A stretch of 21,179 nt of DNA, taken from assembly GCA_039926025.1 (NCBI GenBank), contig JBDSXV010000206.1:1-21179 (forward strand), in the 5' to 3' direction. This document shows, in pieces, positions 8,353 to 15,194 of the stretch (the first letter of the stretch is position 1; every line of letters begins with the position of its first letter). Origin of the DNA: Dokdonella_A sp039926025 (lineage in GTDB: Bacteria > Pseudomonadota > Gammaproteobacteria > Xanthomonadales > Rhodanobacteraceae). The position numbers and the translations under genes are program-made. The notes below the pieces were generated by a model. The model ran no database searches. It was not told the DNA's origin and saw only the letters and a program-made list of their open reading frames with translations.

Positions 8353-8411
8353 TTACGCGCGCCGAGTGAGCGCGTAAGCAGCGAAACGGCGCGGGAAACC
8401 GCGCCGTTTTT
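8353..8411 (+). terminator. Tandem hairpins with rho-independent terminator after acnA
   Basis: The first stem is ttacgcgc (8353-8360) with gcgcgtaa (8370-8377). The second and stronger is an 11-bp stem, aaacggcgcgg (8384-8394) with its complement (8399-8409), capped by a GAAA tetraloop and running into ttttt (8407-8411). The second has full intrinsic-terminator form. Both begin within 70 bases of the acnA stop. Confidence 0.85.
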
Positions 8412-8413
8412 GT

Positions 8414-8440
8414 TTGCCAGCTTGTTCGGCGTGCTAGACT
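8414..8440 (+). promoter_or_regulatory. Candidate extended -10 promoter before the broken gene
   Basis: TGCTAGACT (8432-8440) resembles an extended -10 element (TGn plus TAGACT). TTGCCA (8414-8419) lies 15 bases before TAGACT as a possible -35. It sits right after the acnA terminator and 46 bases before the ATG of the decayed gene, a sensible place for that gene's former promoter. The spacing is short, so this is weak. Confidence 0.25.
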
Positions 8441-8486
8441 TTTTGGTGTCTTCCATTGCTAGGCCGCATCGATACGGTCAGCACGA

Positions 8487-9079
8487 ATGACGCTACGCTT
8501 GAGTCGCGGCGAGTTCTGGTTACTTGCCAATGCCGTCGAAAAGGCCCGTCACTTCGGGTGCTGACGTTGCCCGAATGGGTTCCCGGCGGCACGGATCTCA
8601 ACACGATCGACATCGTCCTGAACCGGCAAGGCCACGGCCTTGGATTCGAGTCTCTGCGCGATACGTTGGCGCATATGGCGCGGAACGGCTGGATCCAATT
8701 CAGCCGCACGTTTCGAGACAACCCGATTTCCTGTCCGAACGCGGAGGAAATCGCTGTCTTATTGCGAGAGCGCGGGCGATTCGACGACGCCGTTTTCTAG
8801 AGGCTCACGACAGCTGGCGGTGCAGCATGGGAGGCGTTCGCGCGCCCCGAGTGGCACCGATATATCGAACACAGCCATGAATATCCGGACGATGACTCCT
8901 CTTGCATGCGCATGACGACCATCGAGACCGCGGACTGGAAGACGCTCGACAAGTACCTCAGGGCCTTGGCCGAGGAACAAGTGATTGAAGCCGGCTCGAT
9001 AGTCCTTTCCGAGTTGCGCCCTTGGCAGGCAACGTACCGGAAAACCCTGCCATCCGGACTCCGATGTACGTTCCGATAG
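8487..9079 (+). pseudogene. Decayed gene of unknown family (one frameshift, one in-frame stop)
   Basis: One coding signal runs through three pieces. From ATG 8487 the first frame reads MTLRLSRGEFWLLANAVEKA and then RHFG, stopping at TGA 8562. Dropping back one base at about 8558 continues as VLTLPEWVPGGTDLNTIDI to an in-frame TAG (8798-8800). The same frame then carries on with RLTTAGGAAWEAFARPEWHR and on to TAG 9077-9079. Restoring one base in the ggg run at 8556-8558 and one sense codon (Tyr would fit) gives about 198 residues. The pieces look like protein: LTxxGGxxWExFAxPxW is a pattern, not shadow-frame noise. The middle (DTLAHMARNGWIQFS) could be a winged-helix-like unit, but I do not recognise the family. 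It lies between acnA and a lipoprotein gene. Sequencing error could explain one lesion, less easily both. Confidence 0.6.
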
Positions 9080-9157
9080 ACAGAGAGACAATCGAGCGCC
9101 TATCGGGCAAATCCGCAACGGATGCGCGAGGCGTGCTGCGAGTGGCGCTGACGTGGG

Positions 9158-9577
9158 TCAGCCCTGCGTCCACTTCGCGTTGTAGCAGCGCCATTCACGC
9201 CCCTCGCGCCGCCAGCCCGTCTCGAATTTCAGCAGCGCAGCGCGATCGGGGATCCAGCGCCCGCTTGAATCCGTTATGTTCGCTTCGAGGCTCGCTGTCG
9301 CGCGATCGCCTTGGAGTTCCACCTGAATGCCGCTGACGCTCACGCCGATCGAGTTCGCGCCCAGCATCTGCATGCGCAGCAAGCGGTCCAGTTGCGCGCG
9401 ATCGAGCTCGTCATTGCCGATGAAGTCCTCGCTGATGCGCTCTAGCAGATCCGCGTTCCGATGGGCTTCGACCGCAGCGGCCGAGCCAGCAATCGCGTCC
9501 CGGATCGCTTCAGCACCGGGTTGGTGCGCGCACGAAAGACACAGTAGGAACGACAAGGCGATCAATAGGCGGCGCAA
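9158..9577 (-). CDS. Small putative lipoprotein, possible NTF2-like fold
   Basis: The function is unknown. The frame is open on the minus strand up to 9871, but the first part overlaps the fadD start and does not look like protein. A TTG at 9577-9575 preceded by GAGGAGG with five bases between is a convincing start and gives 139 residues. The N-terminus is a signal peptide (RR, then LLIALSFLLCLSC) with a likely lipidated cysteine at 16, though the residue at -3 is Cys rather than Leu. The rest (about 22-136) has the helix-then-sheet pattern of small NTF2/SnoaL-like proteins, ending in a Trp/Tyr-rich strand (EWRCYNAKW). It is divergent from rpfB with 171 bases between, and convergent with the decayed gene. 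Export and lipidation are inferred; the NTF2 resemblance is tentative. Confidence 0.7.
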   Translation of the reverse strand: MRRLLIALSFLLCLSCAHQPGAEAIRDAIAGSAAAVEAHRNADLLERISEDFIGNDELDRAQLDRLLRMQMLGANSIGVSVSGIQVELQGDRATASLEANITDSSGRWIPDRAALLKFETGWRREGREWRCYNAKWTQG

Positions 9578-9748
9578 GCAATCCTCCTCGATGACCGATC
9601 CACGTTGCAATGCGGCTTGCCGCTTGTTCCGGGCATGTGCTGCAATCGGCGGCAACGCCGTCGCAATTCGCGTGCAGCGTAACGGAACGACACCGATTCT
9701 GCCCAGTCGCAGCAATGCGCTGCCGCTTTCGGCAACAGGGGAACACGC

Positions 9749-11440
9749 ATGACGACCGTACAACGTCCTTGGCTGGCCAGCTATCCGGCAGGCATTCCGG
9801 CCGAGATTGATCCGGGCCAGTATCGGTCGGTCGCGGCACTCCTCGAGGAGTGCTGCGACCGCTTTCGCCACCGGCCTGCCTTCACGAACATGGGCCGCAG
9901 CATCACCTACGGCGATCTCGACAGGCTAAGCGCGACGTTCGCGGCTTTCCTCGTCAACGACCTCAAGCTTGCCAAGGGCGATCGCATTGCGATCATGCTG
10001 CCGAACGTACTGCAGTATCCGGTCGCGATCATGGCCGCGCTTCGTGCCGGCCTGACTATCGTCAATACGAACCCGATGTACACGCCGCGCGAGCTGAAAC
10101 ACCAGCTGGTTGATTCGGGCGCAACCGCGATCCTGGTGCTCGACAATTTCGCCGGCACGGTAGCCGAGGTGCTGTCCGATACGCTGTGCAAGCACGTGAT
10201 CTGCACCGGCCTCGGCGACATGCTCGGCTTCCCGAAATCGGCCATAACGAACTTCGTCGTGCGCCATGTCAAGAAGATGGTGCCGCCCTATTCGATCCCG
10301 GACGCGATCCGCTTCAACGAGGCACTCGGTCGCGGCACCCGCTCCAAGCTGTCGAAAATCGACATTGGCCCCGACGACCTGGCGTTCCTGCAATATACCG
10401 GCGGCACCACGGGAGTTGCCAAAGGCGCAATGCTGACCCACCGCAACATGGTGTCGAATATGCTCCAGGCGTATGCGTGGATCAGTCCGGCTACACGCGA
10501 GGGTGAGGAAGTCGTCATCACCGCATTGCCGCTGTATCACATCTTCGCATTGACGGCGAATTTGCTCGTGTTCGCACGTATTGGCGGTGTCAATCACTTG
10601 ATCACGAACCCGCGCGACATGCCCGGATTCGTGCGCGCTATCCGCGCCATACGCTTCACCGCCATAACCGGCGTCAACACGCTTTTCGCCGGGCTCCTGA
10701 ATACTCCCGGTTTCGACCAAGTCGATTTCTCGCAGTTGCGCCTGACCCTCGGCGGCGGCATGGCCGTGCAGCGTGCGGTCGCCGAGCGATGGAAGAAAGT
10801 GACTGGGTGCGTGCTGGCGGAAGCCTACGGCTTGACCGAGACCTGTCCGGCGGTTTGCATCAACCCGCTCGACAACCCCGAGTACAACGGTTCGATCGGA
10901 CTGCCTATTTCGTCTACCGACGTGAGCATTCAGGACGACGACGGAAAGATCCTCAACATCGGTGACACCGGCGAACTGTGCGTGCACGGCCCGCAAGTCA
11001 TGAAAGGCTACTGGAACCGCCCTGAGGAGACGGTGAAAGTTCTTGCCGGCGATGGCTGGTTGCGCACCGGCGACATAGCGCGCATCGATGACAACGGCTA
11101 TGTCTACATCGTGGATCGAAAGAAAGACATGATTCTGGTCTCAGGCTTCAATGTTTATCCGAACGAAATCGAGGACGTCGTGGCCCAGCTACCGGGCATC
11201 CTTGAAGTCGCCGCCGTCGGCGTGCCGGACGAAAAGTCGGGCGAAGCGGTAAAGCTCGTCATCGTAAAGAAGGATCCCAACCTGACCGAGGAGGCGATCC
11301 GCGCCCACTGCAAGGCGAACCTGACCGGCTACAAATTGCCGCGTTACATCGAATTCCGCGACTCACTGCCGAAAACCAATGTTGGCAAGATCCTGCGCCG
11401 CGAGCTGCGCGACAACGCGGTCCCGCCGATGACACATTGA
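9749..11440 (+). CDS. rpfB: Long-chain fatty acyl-CoA ligase RpfB (FadD family)
   Basis: This enzyme activates fatty acids with ATP and CoA. In Xanthomonas, RpfB acts as a fatty acyl-CoA ligase that turns over DSF-type signals and supplies fatty acids for lipid synthesis. The 563 residues show the AMP-binding loop YTGGTTGVAKGAMLTH (216-231), the adenylate motif AYGLTET (359-365), the hinge region GWLRTGD (436-442) with VDRKKDMI (455-462), and the C-terminal catalytic lysine in GKILRRELR (Lys547). No signal peptide is present. The start ATG 9749 follows AGGGGA about seven bases upstream. The name rpfB rather than fadD rests on position, with rpfF following on the same strand, and on overall resemblance. 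It ends 33 bases from the convergent PilZ gene. Confidence 0.93.
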   Translation: MTTVQRPWLASYPAGIPAEIDPGQYRSVAALLEECCDRFRHRPAFTNMGRSITYGDLDRLSATFAAFLVNDLKLAKGDRIAIMLPNVLQYPVAIMAALRAGLTIVNTNPMYTPRELKHQLVDSGATAILVLDNFAGTVAEVLSDTLCKHVICTGLGDMLGFPKSAITNFVVRHVKKMVPPYSIPDAIRFNEALGRGTRSKLSKIDIGPDDLAFLQYTGGTTGVAKGAMLTHRNMVSNMLQAYAWISPATREGEEVVITALPLYHIFALTANLLVFARIGGVNHLITNPRDMPGFVRAIRAIRFTAITGVNTLFAGLLNTPGFDQVDFSQLRLTLGGGMAVQRAVAERWKKVTGCVLAEAYGLTETCPAVCINPLDNPEYNGSIGLPISSTDVSIQDDDGKILNIGDTGELCVHGPQVMKGYWNRPEETVKVLAGDGWLRTGDIARIDDNGYVYIVDRKKDMILVSGFNVYPNEIEDVVAQLPGILEVAAVGVPDEKSGEAVKLVIVKKDPNLTEEAIRAHCKANLTGYKLPRYIEFRDSLPKTNVGKILRRELRDNAVPPMTH

Positions 11441-11445
11441 GGCAA

Positions 11446-11465
11446 GCGGGCAGTCGTCTGCCTGC
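11446..11465. terminator. Hairpin between convergent rpfB and pilZ genes
   Basis: An 8-bp stem with one G-T pair, gcgggcag (11446-11453), loop tcgt, ctgcctgc (11458-11465), fills most of the 33-base gap between the rpfB stop and the PilZ gene stop. Neither strand has a following T-run, so intrinsic termination would be weak. The position between two convergent stops is the main support. Confidence 0.35.
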
Positions 11466-11473
11466 ATCAGGGG

Positions 11474-11824
11474 TTACGCGGAATAAGGCTCGAGCCGGTC
11501 CGCGTAACCGCCGAGGAGATTCCATAGGGGAATTTCCTTGTTCTCCGGAATGCGCGCGTAAGCGAAACCAAGTCGATCTTCGGTGATCCGGGCGAGGCGC
11601 GCCTCGACGTGTATGTCGAGCGACTCGCCAATCAGCATGTCGAGCGAGAAAAGATCACCAACAGCGCCGTTCCAGTGGTCTGGCTTGCCGACCAGCACAC
11701 CGGTCGCGGAGATGTCCTCGATTTCGCTGCTCCATGCATTGTGACCGCTGCTGATGAACACGGCGGAGCGGATCGTCATGCGTGCGGGGCGAAGTCCCGC
11801 GCCCTCTGGTGTGTTGTTGGTCAC
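11474..11824 (-). CDS. Single-domain PilZ protein, likely cyclic di-GMP receptor
   Basis: PilZ domains bind cyclic di-GMP and pass the signal to partner proteins. With a GTG start at 11824-11822, preceded by a GGGGGGA a few bases upstream, the protein has 116 residues, normal for a stand-alone PilZ. Both binding motifs are present: RxxxR as RMTIR (15-19) and D/NxSxxG as DISATG (37-42). Beta strands follow (FSLDMLI, IHVEARLARI, RLGFAYARI). The frame stays open to a TTG at 11905, adding 27 less convincing residues. An ATG inside RMTIR would remove the first arginine. It lies between rpfB and rpfF on the opposite strand and shares a 200-base divergent region with rpfF. RpfG of the same locus degrades c-di-GMP, so a receptor role in DSF output is plausible but inferred. 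Confidence 0.85.
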   Translation of the reverse strand: MTNNTPEGAGLRPARMTIRSAVFISSGHNAWSSEIEDISATGVLVGKPDHWNGAVGDLFSLDMLIGESLDIHVEARLARITEDRLGFAYARIPENKEIPLWNLLGGYADRLEPYSA

Positions 11825-12024
11825 ATTTCCCCCCGGAAAACCCGCTTGAGCAGCGGCGACAAAGACATAGTATGGCGAATATTCACATGTGACACGAGTT
11901 GTCAATAATGAGGGAAGGTTGCGATAGACTTTGGGCGGTCGCCCCTTTCCGGGGTACTCCGGTACGGGCGTCCTCCGCTCGACTCGGCATCGGCGAGCGG
12001 CTTCCTTCTACTAGGGGTATAGCC
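11825..12024. promoter_or_regulatory. Divergent pilZ/rpfF control region and rpfF leader
   Basis: This 200-base gap must drive both genes. It holds a perfect 10-bp palindrome TCACATGTGA (11883-11892). An overlapping inverted pair follows, TGACA (11890-11894) and TGTCA (11900-11904). A weak rpfF promoter is possible with TTGTCA (11899-11904) and TAGACT (11925-11930), but the 20-base spacing is long. Nearer the rpfF start is a 7-bp stem, ccgctcg (11975-11981) with cgagcgg (11994-12000), and an AGGGG Shine-Dalgarno about eight bases before the ATG. The TGTGA/TCACA halves recall CRP/Clp sites, but they are joined back to back rather than six bases apart. Confidence 0.35.
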
Positions 12025-12951
12025 ATGACTACCGTCGAACTTTTGCATCGCGACAACGACTACCGCCTCCTGCGCGCGCAGGAAGACCCGCACGCGAATG
12101 CCTGCTGGTGCTTCATGCACGCCCATCGACTTGCTCGGGACATCAGTTATCGCGCGTGTTTCTCCGTAGCATTGATGAAGGAGATGCGCGAATTCCTCAA
12201 GCGCACTTCCGATCGCCTGACCCTGCGCGCTGCGAACGCGGACCCGGGCCTCACCCATGTCATCGTCGCGTCGGATGCGGGTGTCTACAATCTCGGCGGC
12301 GATCTCGAACTGTTCTGCCGCTTGATCCGCGAGCGCAACCGCGAGCATCTGCTTGCGTACGCCCGTTTGTGTGTCGAGGGTGTGCACGAAATCCACAACG
12401 GATTGAACCGAGACGTGCATACCGTTGCACTCGTCCAGGGCGACGCGCTCGGCGGCGGCCTCGAACTCGCCCTCTCCTGCCAGACAATCGTTGCCGAAAG
12501 TGGCGTCGGCATGGGCTTTCCGGAAGTCCTCTTCGACCTGTTTCCCGGTATGGGCGCCTATTCCTTCCTGTGCCAGCGCGTCAGCCCGCGTTTTGCAGAG
12601 GAAATGATGTTGAATGGAACAATTTATTCCAGCGACGAACTGCATCGTCTTGGCGTCATCGATATTCTCGCGCCGCGAGGCGAAGGCGTTCAGGCTGTAC
12701 ATGACCTGATCCGCCGCAACCGGCGTATTCCACACGCGCGGACCGCGATGAATCGGGTCCGCCTGGCGCGCAATCCTGTGCCTTTGGCTGAGCTGATGCA
12801 GATCACCGAAGTGTGGGTGGACACGGCGATGCAGCTCGGGGAAAAGTCGCTGCGCACTATGGAACGACTTACCCGCGCACAACGCAAGCAACCGTCTGTG
12901 GTTGCAATGCCCGAAGTCGCGACCGCCGCATTTGCGCAGGCTGGCACCTGA
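12025..12951 (+). CDS. rpfF: DSF synthase RpfF (enoyl-CoA hydratase/thioesterase)
   Basis: RpfF makes the diffusible signal factor, a cis-2-unsaturated fatty acid, by dehydrating 3-hydroxyacyl-ACP and cleaving the thioester. The protein is a crotonase-fold enzyme of 308 residues. The two catalytic glutamates known from Xanthomonas (Glu141, Glu161) are conserved at the same spacing as Glu147 (ALGGGLELALSC) and Glu167 (GFPEVLFDLFPGMGAYSF). The tail VDTAMQLGEKSLRTMERLTR is characteristic of RpfF and is absent from ordinary enoyl-CoA hydratases. A further 20 or so residues extend beyond the 289-residue Xanthomonas protein. The start ATG 12025 matches the known N-terminus; the frame is open upstream to 11899. 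It converges on rpfC with a 44-base gap. RpfC is known to hold RpfF inactive by binding it. Confidence 0.96.
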   Translation: MTTVELLHRDNDYRLLRAQEDPHANACWCFMHAHRLARDISYRACFSVALMKEMREFLKRTSDRLTLRAANADPGLTHVIVASDAGVYNLGGDLELFCRLIRERNREHLLAYARLCVEGVHEIHNGLNRDVHTVALVQGDALGGGLELALSCQTIVAESGVGMGFPEVLFDLFPGMGAYSFLCQRVSPRFAEEMMLNGTIYSSDELHRLGVIDILAPRGEGVQAVHDLIRRNRRIPHARTAMNRVRLARNPVPLAELMQITEVWVDTAMQLGEKSLRTMERLTRAQRKQPSVVAMPEVATAAFAQAGT

Positions 12952-12995
12952 CCAAGTAATCCGACGCTCTTGCCTTGCTTGCACGCCGTACCGGA

Positions 12996-15161
12996 TCACC
13001 GCGCACGATCCGGTTCGCGTGCCACCTGAGACGTCGCTTGCTTGAGGGCAACGCGTCCGATCTCGAGCTGCTCACGACACTGACGGACCCGCGATGGCCA
13101 TTCGCGCGCGAGTTGCCAATTGCCCAGCTTCATCGCATCCGACGCAACCGTGACTATGCCCACAGCACCCATGTTTCCGGCAACGCCCTTCAATGCATGG
13201 CACTCATCCCGGAATCGGTCCCATTGCGCGCCGGCGCCGCTGCTTTCCAGCGCGTCAACGATCTTTGACGCGTCACGCAGGCATTCGTCGACAAAAAGCG
13301 CAACGAAATTGGACCCGAGGTGCAGCTCCGCGAGTTCTTCAAGGACTGAGTGCGATATCTTCGCTTCGCAGTCCACAGTCGATCCAAAACGCACGCCGGG
13401 GGTTTTCTGATCGGCAGGTGCACGCTGCTCAGTCGCCGTGTCGGCCAGGGTCTCCAGCAGTCGAGTCAATGAGACTGGCTTGGTCAGGAATGCCTTGGCG
13501 CCCGCTTGCTCGCATTCGCGTGCGATCGTTGGAGTGGCATCGGCACTGACCACGATGAACGGCGTGCGCTCTTGTCCCGCCTGCATGACCCTGACCTGCT
13601 TGAGTACATCGAGCCCACTGATACCCGGCATGTGCAAATCAATGAGGACCGCATCGAAACGCTGCTCCTCGATCGCGTTCAGGACTTCCTCGCCGTTGCA
13701 CGCGGTCGTCGTTCGATGGCCCGCCTTTTCGAGCAACCGGCAAATTACCGTGATATTGGTCGGCTGATCGTCGGCTATGAGGAGATGCAGTGGTTTGACG
13801 CGCGCACGATGACGCACAAACGGGTCATCAAAGGCGATGACGTTCGCGCCGACCGCTCTTACGTCCGGCGCGCTATCGGTCAGCGCAGCGACACGGAACG
13901 GGATTTCGACCCAGAAGTGCGAGCCGCTTCCAGGAGTGCTCTCGAATCCGATGCTCCCGCCAAGCAATTCGGTCAGTGACTTTGCGATCGTCGTGCCGAG
14001 TCCGCTGCCGCCAAAGCGCCGCCCATAGCCGGTGTCGGCCTGCTCAAACGCCTGGAAAATCCGCTGCTGCGCCGGCAGCGGAATGCCGATGCCGGTATCG
14101 AGTACCGAGAAACGCAACCAGGCGACCGAGTCGCCTGCCGCTTTGCCAGCCAGAATGCGCTCGACGTTGACCGACACGCTGCCCCGCTCGGTGAATTTGA
14201 TCGCATTCGATATCAGGTTGATCAGGACCTGGCGCAGGTGGTCGCTGTCGCCGAACAGTGCCGACGGTACACTGGGGTCAATCCTCGCCTCAAACACAAT
14301 GCCCTTGCTGGCCGCGATCGGCTGCAGCATGAGCTGGATGCCATCGAGAACGTCGGCAGTTCGAAAATCGGAGTCGAAGCGCTTCAATTTTCCGACTTCG
14401 ATCGCCGAAATATCCAACACGTCTTCGACCAACGACAGCAGGGTCTTTGCCGACGCCTGTATGACCTCCGCATACTCGCGCTGTTCGGTCGTCAGCTTGG
14501 TCGTCGAAAGCAGCTCGGACATGCCGACGACGCCGTTCAACGGCGTGCGGAATTCATGACTCATGTTTGCGAGGAAAATGCTTTTGGCCTCGTTTGCCCG
14601 CCGCGCATCCTCAGTCGCCCGCGTCAATGCGCGCAACAGCGACATCAGATAGACGGGGATCGCGACCAGTCCGACCAGCAGGCCCCAGGCCAGCGCGCCG
14701 TTTTCGAGCCAGTACGGCGTGAGCGTGATGACGGCGACAAACGACAGACTCGCCAGCGCAACCGCAATGAGCAGAAAACGCTCCCCAAAACGGAGTCCAT
14801 TGCCAATTGTGACCCACAAATAGAGGACGTAGACCGGCGCGAGATGGGAGCCCATCAAGTGCATCGCCGCGCCCATCATCGTGTAGTCGAGCAGCATCCC
14901 GGCAATGCGGCGAGGGTGCGAAACGTCGGGCCGCAGCGCGATCAGCGCCAGAATTCCGGCGCCGGCTACTGACTCGAACGCGACAAACCACAGAACCGTG
15001 CGCAATGCCGGATTTTCAAGACCGGTGATGGAACCGACGCCGCAGAGATAGACAAGGACGACACCCAAAATGCCGAGGCGGATGATGGCCTGCTGGTGTT
15101 CACTGTCGGGCCGCTTCGCGTAGCGCGCACGGACACTGGCGAATGCGGAAGTCATGGGCAT
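12996..15161 (-). CDS. rpfC: DSF sensor hybrid histidine kinase RpfC
   Basis: RpfC is the inner-membrane sensor for DSF. It phosphorylates RpfG at high DSF and sequesters RpfF at low DSF. The 721 residues (726 in X. campestris) contain five or six membrane segments (about 28-46, 54-76, 86-104, 108-120, 129-148, 155-177). A kinase follows with His202 in NMSHEFRTPLNG, an N-box around Asn315-Asn319, and DTGIGIP (355-361). A receiver comes next with Asp464-Asp465, phospho-acceptor Asp508 and Lys561, then a C-terminal Hpt domain with His655 in CHALKG. All phosphorelay residues are present. An in-frame TGA lies shortly upstream, so the start is ATG 15161 or the ATG two codons later. No Shine-Dalgarno is visible, so coupling to rpfG, 33 bases upstream, is likely. 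rpfH is absent. Confidence 0.95.
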   Translation of the reverse strand: MPMTSAFASVRARYAKRPDSEHQQAIIRLGILGVVLVYLCGVGSITGLENPALRTVLWFVAFESVAGAGILALIALRPDVSHPRRIAGMLLDYTMMGAAMHLMGSHLAPVYVLYLWVTIGNGLRFGERFLLIAVALASLSFVAVITLTPYWLENGALAWGLLVGLVAIPVYLMSLLRALTRATEDARRANEAKSIFLANMSHEFRTPLNGVVGMSELLSTTKLTTEQREYAEVIQASAKTLLSLVEDVLDISAIEVGKLKRFDSDFRTADVLDGIQLMLQPIAASKGIVFEARIDPSVPSALFGDSDHLRQVLINLISNAIKFTERGSVSVNVERILAGKAAGDSVAWLRFSVLDTGIGIPLPAQQRIFQAFEQADTGYGRRFGGSGLGTTIAKSLTELLGGSIGFESTPGSGSHFWVEIPFRVAALTDSAPDVRAVGANVIAFDDPFVRHRARVKPLHLLIADDQPTNITVICRLLEKAGHRTTTACNGEEVLNAIEEQRFDAVLIDLHMPGISGLDVLKQVRVMQAGQERTPFIVVSADATPTIARECEQAGAKAFLTKPVSLTRLLETLADTATEQRAPADQKTPGVRFGSTVDCEAKISHSVLEELAELHLGSNFVALFVDECLRDASKIVDALESSGAGAQWDRFRDECHALKGVAGNMGAVGIVTVASDAMKLGNWQLAREWPSRVRQCREQLEIGRVALKQATSQVAREPDRAR

Positions 15162-15194
15162 CGGTTCGCGGAGGAAGCCGCAAAATCAGGTTTC

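Noticed and set aside
6648..8456. 602-codon open frame antisense to acnA
   Set aside because: The + strand encodes a full-length aconitase with all catalytic motifs. The antisense frame shows no recognisable domain and is a usual by-product of strong third-position GC bias.
9022..9336. 104-codon + strand open frame at the end of the decayed gene
   Set aside because: It runs into the antisense of the lipoprotein gene, has no ribosome-binding site, and its composition looks like a shadow frame.
9578..9871. N-terminal extension of the lipoprotein to the longest open frame
   Set aside because: It would overlap the rpfB coding start and bury the signal peptide. The TTG with a strong ribosome-binding site explains the N-terminus better.
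11883..11892. Canonical CRP/Clp operator
   Set aside because: The TCACA and TGTGA halves are adjacent and in reversed order, not TGTGA-N6-TCACA. It is kept only as an unexplained palindrome.
11930..12024. Cyclic di-GMP riboswitch in the rpfF leader
   Set aside because: The leader forms hairpins, but I could not find the conserved GEMM core sequences or tetraloop/receptor arrangement.
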